Assembly (NCBI GenBank): GCA_032027005.1
Contig: JAVSMW010000005.1
Span: forward strand, 186,001-250,000
DNA length: 64,000 bases
DNA from: JAVSMW01 sp032027005
Lineage (GTDB): Bacteria; Bacillota; Thermincolia; Thermincolales; UBA2595
Direction: 5' to 3'
This document shows, one piece after another, positions 52,865 through 60,569 of this stretch. The translations under genes were made by a program, and so were the position numbers. The notes below the pieces were generated by a model. The model saw nothing but the letters and a program-made list of their open reading frames with translations. It did no database searches and was not told where the DNA came from. How positions within the stretch are numbered: position 1 is the first letter of the stretch; the number at the start of each line of letters is the position of its first letter.

Positions 52865-55051
52865 TTAACTCTCTATTTTTTCCACTTCACATTGCAGTGC
52901 TTTAAAGGCAGGAAACCCCGAAATTGGATCCCGGTTTTTCTCATCAGTGAGATAATTCGGGTTTGCTTCCCGCCAGCCTTCCGCTTGAATAGGCGAACCT
53001 CCACCGGCATTGACCTCCACAACACCTCGTTTTATATCATTAGTTACTTTTGCCGTAAAGACAACTTCACCGCGTGGACTCCTGATTTTAACCTTATCTC
53101 CGTCTGAAATGCCTCTTTGGGCGGCATCGTCAACGTGAATCAAGATTTGGGCTTCTTTTTGCTTGTTTACCAATTTGGTTATGTTTTGGAATTGTGATCT
53201 AAAAGCCGAATTGATGCGGGCACCTGAGGTCATGATCAAAGGAAATTTGCTCAGCATCTCAGAACTTACTTTTAGCGGCCCTTCAAGAGGTTCTGTATAC
53301 ACCGGCAATGCATCATAACCATACTCTTGCAAAATACTTGATGCAATCTCAATTTTTCCGGAAGGGGTGTTAAATCCCGGCTTTCCATCACTACGTAATA
53401 AGCCCTGCTCATATTTGCGATATCGCCTGTTAATTGGCAGTTGAACTCCAAGAGGATTATTCCGCAATTGCTTTAACAGCTCCGGGTCTTTGGCAAAGGC
53501 CCAATCCAGAATTTGCTGCTCATCTTGGGGGAAAAGGTGACCATAACCAAGTCTGTTGGCAAGAGCCGAAATAATAAGCGAATCGTTTTTAGCCTCTCCC
53601 AGGGGTTCTATGACGCGTTCCCGAATTCGTACATAATTATTGGGATAACGCATATAAGATAAGTTTTCATAATAAGTGGTTGATGGCAGAAAATAATCAG
53701 CATAGGCAGTATCGGCGGTTTCAAAGCGATTGACGATTACTAAAAGCTCCAGTTTAGATAATGCTTTTTTGGTAAGTTCCACGTTTGGATATGAAGTAAT
53801 CAGCGAAGAGCCAATAACAATTAGTCCTTTTATTGGATATGGATCGTCTTCTAAAATAGCTTGCCTGGCCTCCATAAAATGAGCTGAATCAGTATACTCG
53901 TAAAACAAAGGATATTTGTTGGCCCCGACTGGTTTCACACCATTACTTACTTTTATCTCTGGTTTTTCAAGTGCTAACCTGGGTTGTTCATTCAGTAGTA
54001 TCCCGCCTGGTGTATCGAGGTTGCCGGTGATGGCAAAAAGAATCATGACTGCCCGGATATTTTGGACTCCACTGTTGGTGTATTCCAGACCGGTGTACAT
54101 CAGATAACTGGAGCGTTTACACGCTATTTCCCTGGCAATGGCCACAATCTGCGCTTGAGGAACATCTGTTATCTTCTCAGCTGCTTCTGGTGTGAAATTG
54201 CTTACATATTCCTTTAATTCCGCAAAACCTACCGTCCAATTGGTGACAACCTCTTCGTCATAAAGTTTTTCCTGAATTATTACATTAATCATTGCTAAAG
54301 CCAGGGCCCCGTCTGTTCCGGGGCGAATCGGCAGCCAGTTGCCGCATAATTTTGCCGTTGCCGTACGAATAGGATCAATAGCAATAACCTTGGCCCCTCT
54401 TTTAATTGCTTCTTTGACCTTGGGCAAAAGCCATAAAGGTGAATCTGTAGATGGATTAGCGCCCCAAAGCAGCAGAAATTCCGTATTTTCTAAATCAGCT
54501 TTCATCCGGGATGCCGGGATACCAAAGGTCGGCAAAGGGGCCAAGAACCCGTAAGAATAATAGCACACAGAGCCCACACCGCTTGTATTGGGAGACCCAA
54601 AAGGATACAAAAAGCTGGTACTGCCGCGCAGTAAAGGTTTTACAGAATTCATATCGACAAAGGAAGGTTCAAAAGCTCCCCGTCCGCTATAAGACATGAT
54701 GGCCTGGGGCCCGTATTTTTCTTTGATCTCCTGCATTTTATCGACAATTCCGTCCAAGGCTTCGTCCCACGTTATCTTTTGGTAGGACCGTTCACCTCTT
54801 TGACCTTCTCTTTTTAAAGGGTGTGAGATCCGGTCGGCCGAATAAACGATCTCAGGAGAAGCCAACCCGCGCATACATGTCAGCCCCAAAGGGTTCCCTT
54901 GATGAGATGAGACCTTCGTAAGCTTGCCATCATCTACATTTACTTTGACCCAGCATCCTTCCGGACATATCCCGCATATTGCGGGTATTTGTTCGTCATT
55001 TTTTGCCCCGATTCTTTCTTGCTCTGTTTGTAACTGCGAAACTTTATCCAT
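52865..55051 (-). CDS. Molybdopterin/tungstopterin oxidoreductase (DMSO reductase family)
   Basis: A 728-aa enzyme. The N-terminal 4Fe-4S site is CGICPEGCWV..GLTCMRG (Cx2Cx3C..C). The pterin domains contain YPFGSPNTSGVGSVCYYSYG, where the Cys in GSVC may be the metal ligand, WGANPSTDSPLWLLPKVKEAIKRGAKVIAIDPIRT, and the C-terminal molydopterin dinucleotide-binding domain (LIMTSGARINSAFRSQFQNI, HVDDAAQRGISDGDKVKIRSPRGEVV). No twin-Arg signal is visible, so it is probably cytoplasmic. No partner FeS or membrane subunit is adjacent. The start ATG 55051 has AAGGAGGG upstream; a longer GTG frame at 55084 reads into a repeat. It probably leads the minus-strand operon. Confidence 0.88.
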   Translation of the reverse strand: MDKVSQLQTEQERIGAKNDEQIPAICGICPEGCWVKVNVDDGKLTKVSSHQGNPLGLTCMRGLASPEIVYSADRISHPLKREGQRGERSYQKITWDEALDGIVDKMQEIKEKYGPQAIMSYSGRGAFEPSFVDMNSVKPLLRGSTSFLYPFGSPNTSGVGSVCYYSYGFLAPLPTFGIPASRMKADLENTEFLLLWGANPSTDSPLWLLPKVKEAIKRGAKVIAIDPIRTATAKLCGNWLPIRPGTDGALALAMINVIIQEKLYDEEVVTNWTVGFAELKEYVSNFTPEAAEKITDVPQAQIVAIAREIACKRSSYLMYTGLEYTNSGVQNIRAVMILFAITGNLDTPGGILLNEQPRLALEKPEIKVSNGVKPVGANKYPLFYEYTDSAHFMEARQAILEDDPYPIKGLIVIGSSLITSYPNVELTKKALSKLELLVIVNRFETADTAYADYFLPSTTYYENLSYMRYPNNYVRIRERVIEPLGEAKNDSLIISALANRLGYGHLFPQDEQQILDWAFAKDPELLKQLRNNPLGVQLPINRRYRKYEQGLLRSDGKPGFNTPSGKIEIASSILQEYGYDALPVYTEPLEGPLKVSSEMLSKFPLIMTSGARINSAFRSQFQNITKLVNKQKEAQILIHVDDAAQRGISDGDKVKIRSPRGEVVFTAKVTNDIKRGVVEVNAGGGSPIQAEGWREANPNYLTDEKNRDPISGFPAFKALQCEVEKIES

Positions 55052-55071
55052 GTAATCTACCCTCCTTAAGC

Positions 55072-55127
55072 CTACCCACACCAAAGTACGGGCACCACTC
55101 CCACTTGGAGAAGTGGAATGGTCGCGG
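55072..55127 (+). repeat. Degenerate copy of the 121-bp structured repeat (3' part)
   Basis: Similar to the end of copies A and B: a CCCACACC-type segment, AAGTACGGGCACC, and a hairpin ACTCCCACTT..AAGTGG. The match is partial and has decayed (the last stem no longer pairs fully). It overlaps the leader of the molybdopterin oxidoreductase gene. Confidence 0.55.
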
Positions 55128-55229
55128 TGTGAAAAGGCAGTTCACCAACCCAATTTGCCTTGGTATAGGAATTGGGGCTGGCCGCAATGACATAGTAAAT
55201 TCAAAAACTTGTATTGCTTATTATCTTAA

Positions 55230-55244
55230 GCAATTTTAAGGCCA
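55230..55244 (-). promoter_or_regulatory. Candidate sigma-54 promoter of the second catabolic operon
   Basis: The minus strand reads TGGCCTTAAAATTGC, with TGGC at -24 and TTGC at -12 and correct 15-base spacing; two -24 bases differ from consensus. It lies 179 bases upstream of the molybdopterin oxidoreductase start. The truncated sigma-54 activator gene is further upstream. An inverted repeat, ATTGCTTA-N6-TAAGCAAT (55213-55234), overlaps its -12 side. I see nothing else in 55128-55360. Confidence 0.55.
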
Positions 55245-55360
55245 GAAACTTCTTTGTGCGAAAAAGGAGTCCTGAAATGCCGAAAATTAGATCTGAAAGG
55301 CTGATTTTGGGTTTTAAATATAATAAAGTTTTTTGTGGGAAATAAATATCGGTTTAAAAA

Positions 55361-55559
55361 AATAAAAAAAGCGCCTATCGGCGCGCTTTAGTCTGTGCTA
55401 TCATTTAGTTCGTATTTCTGTCCATGGAATCCATTGTAACTAATAGGCCGCATCTCGCCNCCTCTTTGAGACATTTACTTTTTCCCTTCGACAAAAACTC
55501 AGAAAACCCTTGCTCTGCAAGGGTTAATAGGACTAAAAATTTTATACTTTCCTATACGT
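55361..55559 (-). mobile_element. Insertion sequence copy 2, collapsed at a scaffold gap
   Basis: The second copy of the element at 48228-48427. Both ends match closely: transposase end RPISYNGFHGQKYELNDSTD on the minus strand, GCGCC/GGCGC terminator, and the 5' leader ending TATAGGAAAG. N at 55460 shows that the internal part is not assembled. The copies differ by point changes, so they are separate insertions rather than one misplaced read. It lies between a terminator hairpin and the sigma-54 promoter region. Confidence 0.82.
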
Positions 55560-55561
55560 TA

Positions 55562-55610
55562 AAAAATGGTGGTATTGACCACCATTTCGGTGGTCAATAC
55601 CACCATTTTT
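55562..55610. terminator. 22-bp perfect inverted repeat (terminator)
   Basis: Arms at 55562-55583 and 55589-55610 are perfect complements, with a 5-base loop (ATTTC). The outer ends are A/T runs, so it works as a terminator in both directions. It lies 13 bases after the stop of the sigma-54 activator on the minus strand. Confidence 0.87.
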
Positions 55611-55623
55611 GTTTGTTAAAACT

Positions 55624-56646
55624 TTATTTTTTATTTCCATCATGTATTATGCCGTACTTTTCCGCTTTGCGGATAACACTTCCGTGATCCAAGCCCAGGA
55701 CCTTTGCCGCTTTTCTGATAGAGGGATATCTATTATAAGCCAGGCTTATCAGCTCTTTTTCCACCAGTTCTTTAGCTTCCTGAATGGGAATCAGTTCATT
55801 AACAGCGATTGACGAAAATTTAAATTTTGCTTTTAACGAATCCAATTGTGCCTGAACACTTTGGGGTTGGATTAAATTATCATCTGAAAAAACCCAAAGC
55901 CTTTCCAGAAAATTTTGAATCTCTCTAACGTTACCGGGCCAACTGTAGGATTCCAGAATTGGGAAAGAATCAGAGGCAATCCTTTTTTCGAATCCAAATT
56001 TTTCGTTAAGTAAACTTATGAAATACATTGCTAGAGGCGGAATATCTTCTTTTCGTTCTCTGAGCGGCGGAATCTCAATAGGTAAAACATTTAACCTGTA
56101 ATACAAGTCTTCCCGAAAGGTACCTTCTTGCACGCAATCCCATATATTCACATTAGTAGCGGAAATAATGCGCACATCAAGTTTTCTTGCAGTGGTGCCT
56201 CCAATGCGCAGAAGCTCTCGTTCCTGTAGTACGCGTAAAAGCTTAACCTGAAGTTTTAAAGGAAGATCGCCAATTTCGTCCAAAAGAATTGTACCTTTGT
56301 TCGCAATTTCAAATAAACCGGCTTTACCTTTGGGATTGGCACCAGTGAAAGCTCCCGCTTCATATCCAAACAATTCTGATTCCAACAGGTGCTCAGGAAT
56401 AGCTCCACAGTTTATCTGGATAAAACTGCCTGTTTCGGAACGATTGCTTGTATTGTGAATAATCCGAGCCAGTACTTCTTTCCCTACACCCGATTCACCC
56501 AGAATCATCACAGTTGTGTCCGTCTTCGCTGCGCGAATCGCTAAAGTTAACACTTTCCTCATTTCCGGGCTTTCCGCAATGACTTTCTCTTTTTTAAGGC
56601 GTTCAAACATCAATTCTGAAAGTTCTGCCTGATACCGCGTTGCCAA
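55624..56646 (-). CDS. Sigma-54 activator lacking its sensor domain
   Basis: A 340-aa AAA+ activator. Walker A GESGVGKE, GAFTGA, GTILLDEIG, REDLYYRLNVLPIEIPPLRER and a Fis-like helix-turn-helix (SIRKAAKVLGLDHGSVIRKAEKYG) are all present. There is no PAS or receiver domain. The frame is open further upstream to 56718 and reads SEHYISSRFQLKEELEKSQ, like the coiled linker after a PAS domain, but is cut off right after the RidA stop codon. The start is a TTG at 56646 or further upstream; no good Shine-Dalgarno is seen. It may be a truncated, constitutively active form, or a pseudogene. It probably controlled the operon led by 52865-55051. Confidence 0.82.
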   Translation of the reverse strand: MATRYQAELSELMFERLKKEKVIAESPEMRKVLTLAIRAAKTDTTVMILGESGVGKEVLARIIHNTSNRSETGSFIQINCGAIPEHLLESELFGYEAGAFTGANPKGKAGLFEIANKGTILLDEIGDLPLKLQVKLLRVLQERELLRIGGTTARKLDVRIISATNVNIWDCVQEGTFREDLYYRLNVLPIEIPPLRERKEDIPPLAMYFISLLNEKFGFEKRIASDSFPILESYSWPGNVREIQNFLERLWVFSDDNLIQPQSVQAQLDSLKAKFKFSSIAVNELIPIQEAKELVEKELISLAYNRYPSIRKAAKVLGLDHGSVIRKAEKYGIIHDGNKK

Positions 56647-56718
56647 TAACTGAGACTTCTCTAACTCTTCTTTTAGCTGGAATCTTGAACTAATATAATG
56701 TTCGCTAAGAGCAAACTG

Positions 56719-57123
56719 TTACACTTCTTCAATTCCTAATTCCACTACAGCCTCAATCTCAACTACTGTACCCGGCAAGAGCAATCCGGCTACCAGTACC
56801 GAAGTATAAGCGGGACTATATCTAGCGGTAAATTTACCAATTTCCTTGAGGATTGCAAACCAGTTTTCCCTGTCAGTAACATATGTTTTCATTTTAACAA
56901 TGTTCTCAGGACCTGCGCCTACCTCATCCAAAACGGCCTTAATGTTCGCGACGGCCTGTCTTGCCTGGGCAACGGGGTCATCCTTGCCCACAAGATTGCC
57001 CTCACGATCCAGACCCACCTGCCCGGAAATGTATACGGTGTTGCCAACCCGAACAGCTTGGGAATATCCCTTGGTAGCATGACTGGCTGCTGGATTAATA
57101 AGAATTTTTTTGGTCAATTTCAT
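56719..57123 (-). CDS. ridA: RidA family enamine/imine deaminase
   Basis: A 134-aa RidA (YjgF/UK114) protein. YSQAVRVGNTVYISGQVGLDREGNLVGKDDPVAQARQAVANIKAVLDEVGAGPENIVKMKTYVTDRENW and the C-terminal EIEAVVEL match the family. RidA hydrolyses reactive enamines and imines from PLP enzymes. The conserved substrate-binding Arg of classic RidA (in the SR/TR segment near residue 105) is not evident: the corresponding text reads YSPAYTSVLVAGLLLPGTVVEIEA, so the enzyme may be a RidA paralogue with other activity. Directly after its stop begins the truncated sigma-54 activator. Confidence 0.88.
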   Translation of the reverse strand: MKLTKKILINPAASHATKGYSQAVRVGNTVYISGQVGLDREGNLVGKDDPVAQARQAVANIKAVLDEVGAGPENIVKMKTYVTDRENWFAILKEIGKFTARYSPAYTSVLVAGLLLPGTVVEIEAVVELGIEEV

Positions 57124-57248
57124 TCGCCCCCCTATTTATTGGTTTAAATTTTTCATTATATTTATTTCTCAAAACTAGTGCAGGAAACCTTTTTTTAAAT
57201 AAGGTAATTTTAAAAAAATTCCAGAAATAACAGGTTGCACCAGAGTTC

Positions 57249-57296
57249 AAAAAAAAAAGAGCCAAAGGCTGCCATAATAAGCAAATACCTTTGGCT
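57249..57296 (-). terminator. Intrinsic terminator
   Basis: AGCCAAAGG (57260-57268) pairs with CCTTTGGCT (57288-57296), followed on the minus strand by a C and ten T residues. It lies 48 bases after the stop of the flavin-type protein gene. Confidence 0.85.
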
Positions 57297-57343
57297 TCTT
57301 AACATTTTTAAAAATACGCTATGGAAACTGAACAGTGCAGGTA

Positions 57344-57715
57344 TTATAAGGTCTGTTCGGCGGAATTGACCTTTACTTCCAGAGCTGCTCTGGCCCAGGG
57401 AAACTTCCCTTTGATCAATTCAAAATTAGCCCCTTCTGCCACAAACGCAGCCGTGCCTGTAACTAAAAACCCTGTTCCAGGGCCGTGATTACCTTCAACT
57501 TCCCTGCTTCCCAAAGTAATTAGGACTTTGTTGTTTTTGCTGATGTTTTTTTCAGTGGTGTTCATGAACCCGGCGGGAATTAAAAACCTGTTGTCCGCAG
57601 TTAGCTGAATATAGGTATTCCAGGTATTAACCAGGTGTGGCCCATCTTCCCCCTGGGTTGCAATAGCAACTACACCTTCATGTTTTAATACATCTAGCAA
57701 CTTGTCTGGAATCAT
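57344..57715 (-). CDS. Pyridoxamine 5'-phosphate oxidase-like (FMN split-barrel) protein
   Basis: A 123-aa protein: LLDVLKHEGVVAIATQGEDGPHLVNTWNTYIQLTADNRFLIPAGFMNTTEKNISKNNKVLITLGSREVEGNHGPGTGFLVTGTAAFVAEG is a flavin/cofactor-binding split barrel of the PPOX-like family. It could be an FMN- or F420-linked reductase or a binding protein. It is 68 bases downstream of the MBL gene on the same strand. Confidence 0.8.
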   Translation of the reverse strand: MIPDKLLDVLKHEGVVAIATQGEDGPHLVNTWNTYIQLTADNRFLIPAGFMNTTEKNISKNNKVLITLGSREVEGNHGPGTGFLVTGTAAFVAEGANFELIKGKFPWARAALEVKVNSAEQTL

Positions 57716-57783
57716 TCTGCATGTCTCCTTTGATTTTATTTTATCAGGGAGTTTAGTTAACTCCCTGAAAACACTGTCGTTTA

Positions 57784-58419
57784 TTACAATTTGAGGCAGG
57801 GGCCATGGCCGACAGCCACAAACTCCGGCTCCAGTTTGGCTAAGGTCTGTTGTAACTGTGCCCGCCGCTCAGGATCCGGAACCTGTTCCGGGCGTATATT
57901 ATCAATTTCCCTCTGCCAATCAGACTCTAGCACCACACCGGCTGCTTCACCGAAACGGATCATCAAATCACTGCTGAAAAAAATCTTACGGCGATTCTCC
58001 ATTACCAACAAACCTTCCCAGAGATGCATTTCAGACGGATAGCTGAAAAATTCCAGCTCAAAGTCAGCATTAGTTAACTTCTCCCCAGGTTTTTTTATCA
58101 TAAACTCGTTTGTGATTCCAAACCCGCTTAGCTGACGTGCTGTAACTTCAGAGCAGACAACTTTTGCAGTGGGATAGTGTTCAAGTATGTGAGCTAAGCC
58201 TCCACATTCATCAGCTTCAAAATGTGAAACAAAAATATACTTTAAAACCTTGCCCTTAAGCTGCTCCTGCAGCTCGGGCAATAATGAGGCAGCTTGTTGA
58301 ACACTGCCCGTATGCAACAGCACCGGTTCTTCCGTATGTAACAAATATTGGTGGAAGGTTAGGTCAATTGGTTGAAAATATGAACTAAATTGATATAAGT
58401 CCTGAAGGACAGTCGTCAT
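57784..58419 (-). CDS. MBL-fold metallohydrolase-like protein
   Basis: A 211-aa beta-lactamase-fold protein resembling the N-terminal domain of FprA/rubredoxin-oxygen oxidoreductases. The metal motif is partly altered: YIFVSHFEADECGG gives H-F-E-A-D-E (HxExD), the usual set in FprA-type di-iron proteins. Later ligands include HLWEG and VGHGPCLKL (terminal His). It lacks a flavodoxin domain. An oxygen- or NO-reducing or detoxifying role is plausible. Its promoter region (58478-58521) has the HxlR-type operator seen before the HxlR gene. Confidence 0.8.
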   Translation of the reverse strand: MTTVLQDLYQFSSYFQPIDLTFHQYLLHTEEPVLLHTGSVQQAASLLPELQEQLKGKVLKYIFVSHFEADECGGLAHILEHYPTAKVVCSEVTARQLSGFGITNEFMIKKPGEKLTNADFELEFFSYPSEMHLWEGLLVMENRRKIFFSSDLMIRFGEAAGVVLESDWQREIDNIRPEQVPDPERRAQLQQTLAKLEPEFVAVGHGPCLKL

Positions 58420-58477
58420 CTTTTTCGCTCCTTATCGTTTTTTATAGACAGTATCATACCTAATGCTATTGTAATTT

Positions 58478-58521
58478 GCAAGTAGGCACTTTCGGGTATT
58501 ATACTTACCTGCAGGTTAGTA
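58478..58521 (+). promoter_or_regulatory. HxlR-type tandem operator, copy 2
   Basis: GCAAGTAGGCACTTT (58478-58492), 9 bases, then TACTTACCTGCAGGTTAGTA (58502-58521). The second element is nearly a perfect palindrome. The match to 42472-42515 in sequence and spacing is striking. It precedes the MBL gene, 58 bases away, although in the opposite orientation to the gene. Confidence 0.7.
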
Positions 58522-58533
58522 TACCCAGAATAT

Positions 58534-58567
58534 GAGCTAACACCCGTTGTATTTCTGGTATTAGCTC
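58534..58567. terminator. Hairpin after the DUF438 gene, possible terminator
   Basis: GAGCTAACACC (58534-58544) pairs with GGTATTAGCTC (58557-58567), with one mismatch. There is no long T-run on the minus strand. It lies in the gap after the DUF438-type gene and before the MBL operator; its role as terminator is uncertain. Confidence 0.45.
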
Positions 58568-58610
58568 AATTTTAGGCTAACTCTTTTATTTCAGTCTGTT
58601 AATGCCCTCA

Positions 58611-60392
58611 CTAAAGTGCAGGTGTTTCTTTATATTGTTTATTGGTAATTTCTGCCGCCACCCTGTCAATAAAGTCTTGCACCTCAAAGTCACCTCTGGC
58701 ACTTATCATTTCCATTGTGGCAATTAAAGACATGGTTTTAAAGAGTACCGGATTCTTTAATTTACTGAATTTAGGCGAAAGATTAAACAAGAACTCTTTA
58801 ATATAGGGATATTTCTTTACTAATTCAGCCAGGGTCGTTTTCTTGGTAATTCCATATTCATTTTCAATCTGTGTTTGGCTCTGCACTTCAAGGCCATCAT
58901 CATGCCTGTTCTGATTCCAATTCAGGAGTCTTTGGCTCCCTTCCAGGCTTCTGATTTTTGTTGCATCCTGCATCATTTCCAGGACACCTCTGAAATTCCC
59001 GGCATCATCCCGTACTGCGATATAAATAATATAGATAAACTTCCCACCCATTTCCAGCCAGAATTCAGCTTTATCCTGTTCGCCATTCTTAAAGGCCTTG
59101 ATAATCTCTTTTACAGTAAAAACACTTTCCCTGGGATGACAGTTATATACCTTTCTGCCAATCACGCCCGGGCTTCTTGGAAACACCCGGTGTTTGGTAT
59201 CACTATAAAATTTTACAAGGTTATCTTCATCTACAAAAGACAAATCTACCGGCAGGTGTCTAAAAATGAGATTAATCTGTTCCAGAGTCAGTTTCCCCTG
59301 GCTTACGTCCAGTGCGTCATGACTCGCTGCCAATACACCGTGTTTGAGCAGCACATCTGCCAGATCCTTCAGCAGTTCATTATTTGATGAATTGTGCACC
59401 TTTTTCCCTCCTGACTCTCCATAAGGGAGTGGTGCTTCGATGAGACAGTAGCCGATTTCATCGTCTCCTATTCTCATCTCCACGAAGTCTTCCTCAGAAA
59501 GCAGATCCATTGAAGTCGGATAAAGGATTTCCGCCTCCTTTACCATCATATCTTCCACCATTTCAATAACTTCATTTTGGATAGCCAAAAATTCGCCATC
59601 CTGATCAGCATCTAAAAATCCTTTGGCTTTTTTAATGATATCCCTGATATTGTTATCCAGTGTCCACATGACCTTAGATGGTTTATCAAAGCCTTTCTTT
59701 TCCAAGGCAGCGAATAATTGGTTTTGCTTTCTGGCAAAATGGATATTGATTTCCCCTAATTTTTCGTAAAGTTCTGCCCACTGGTTCTTGATAAATTTCT
59801 TGCCCAGCAAATCTTTCATCTGCGCAAGAACCTTCCTGATGGCTTCCACTTCATCCAGGTAAGTCCTGATGGGGTGGCCTGCCGGAAGATTCAGTTTATT
59901 GCCGACTAAAATTCCCTCGAAAATCTCCAGGATTTCGGCCAGCTTTTCTGTGAACAGTTCATCTGAAATCCCGTACTGTTGAAGATGCTGTTCAGCTGTG
60001 GCAAATTCCTGAGCTGTTACCTTCTCAAAGGATTCCTTTACTTGTGCTTTCGCTGTTTCTAAAGTGATATCACCTTTTAGATAATTGAGTTCTATATTAA
60101 CGATCTGCCCAATTTTTTTATCATCAAGTTTCAAATACTCTTCCATTTGAATTTTTTCAAGGGGGGCCTTTGGGGTAAAATAGACGTGATATTCTTCGTC
60201 ACTTACTTTTTCTACATATTTATCAAAACCTTTTTCCTCCATCACTTTGTACAAAGGAAATGGCTCAAAATCTTTAATGATGTGTATACCCTCATCAGGT
60301 TTAACTTCCTGAATTGCCTTAAAAACGCAATCCCTAAAGGTTTCATGCTCTCCGCGACCGTCGAAGGTAGTATACTTGATTTCTCTTTTCAT
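58611..60392 (-). CDS. DUF438/hemerythrin-like/PAS multidomain sensor protein
   Basis: A 593-aa protein. The N-terminal part (ETFRDCVFKAIQEVKPDEGIHIIKDFEPFPLYKVMEEKGFDKYVE) is a DUF2249-type domain. A helical DUF438/hemerythrin-like part follows (GHPIRTYLDEVEAI, NIHFARKQNQLFAALEKKGF, EAEILYPTSMDLLSEEDFVEM), with His and Glu at positions suited to a di-iron site. A PAS domain (LTLEQINLIFRHLPVDLSFVDEDNLVKFYSDTKHRVFPRSPGVIG) and a C-terminal DUF1858 region (TLAELVKKYPYIKEFLFNLSPKF) complete it. Such proteins respond to NO, oxygen or redox stress. An HcpR-like palindrome lies upstream. Confidence 0.85.
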   Translation of the reverse strand: MKREIKYTTFDGRGEHETFRDCVFKAIQEVKPDEGIHIIKDFEPFPLYKVMEEKGFDKYVEKVSDEEYHVYFTPKAPLEKIQMEEYLKLDDKKIGQIVNIELNYLKGDITLETAKAQVKESFEKVTAQEFATAEQHLQQYGISDELFTEKLAEILEIFEGILVGNKLNLPAGHPIRTYLDEVEAIRKVLAQMKDLLGKKFIKNQWAELYEKLGEINIHFARKQNQLFAALEKKGFDKPSKVMWTLDNNIRDIIKKAKGFLDADQDGEFLAIQNEVIEMVEDMMVKEAEILYPTSMDLLSEEDFVEMRIGDDEIGYCLIEAPLPYGESGGKKVHNSSNNELLKDLADVLLKHGVLAASHDALDVSQGKLTLEQINLIFRHLPVDLSFVDEDNLVKFYSDTKHRVFPRSPGVIGRKVYNCHPRESVFTVKEIIKAFKNGEQDKAEFWLEMGGKFIYIIYIAVRDDAGNFRGVLEMMQDATKIRSLEGSQRLLNWNQNRHDDGLEVQSQTQIENEYGITKKTTLAELVKKYPYIKEFLFNLSPKFSKLKNPVLFKTMSLIATMEMISARGDFEVQDFIDRVAAEITNKQYKETPAL

Positions 60393-60460
60393 ATCCGGAT
60401 CATCCTTTCATCAAACGATAATCTTTCTCACTAATAATATCACTAATCAGCCTAATAAAC

Positions 60461-60476
60461 TGTGACCGGTGTCACG
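60461..60476. promoter_or_regulatory. CRP/FNR-class (HcpR-like) operator
   Basis: TGTGACCGGTGTCACG contains a perfect GTGAC-N4-GTCAC palindrome, 69 bases upstream of the DUF438 gene start. This resembles sites of HcpR-type CRP/FNR regulators that respond to nitrosative stress. It fits the gene's hemerythrin and PAS domains. No CRP/FNR gene is in the window. Confidence 0.55.
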
Positions 60477-60508
60477 TTTTCTGATAATTTGAATCATGGT
60501 CAGGGAAG

Positions 60509-60535
60509 CAAAAAACACAGGCCGGTTACCTGTGT
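60509..60535 (-). terminator. Intrinsic terminator of the sigma/anti-sigma operon
   Basis: ACACAGG (60515-60521) pairs with CCTGTGT (60529-60535), followed on the minus strand by T residues. It lies 34 bases after the stop of the anti-sigma-like gene. Confidence 0.78.
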
Positions 60536-60569
60536 CTTCGCCTCTGCGGTTATTTTTTTATATTGCCAA

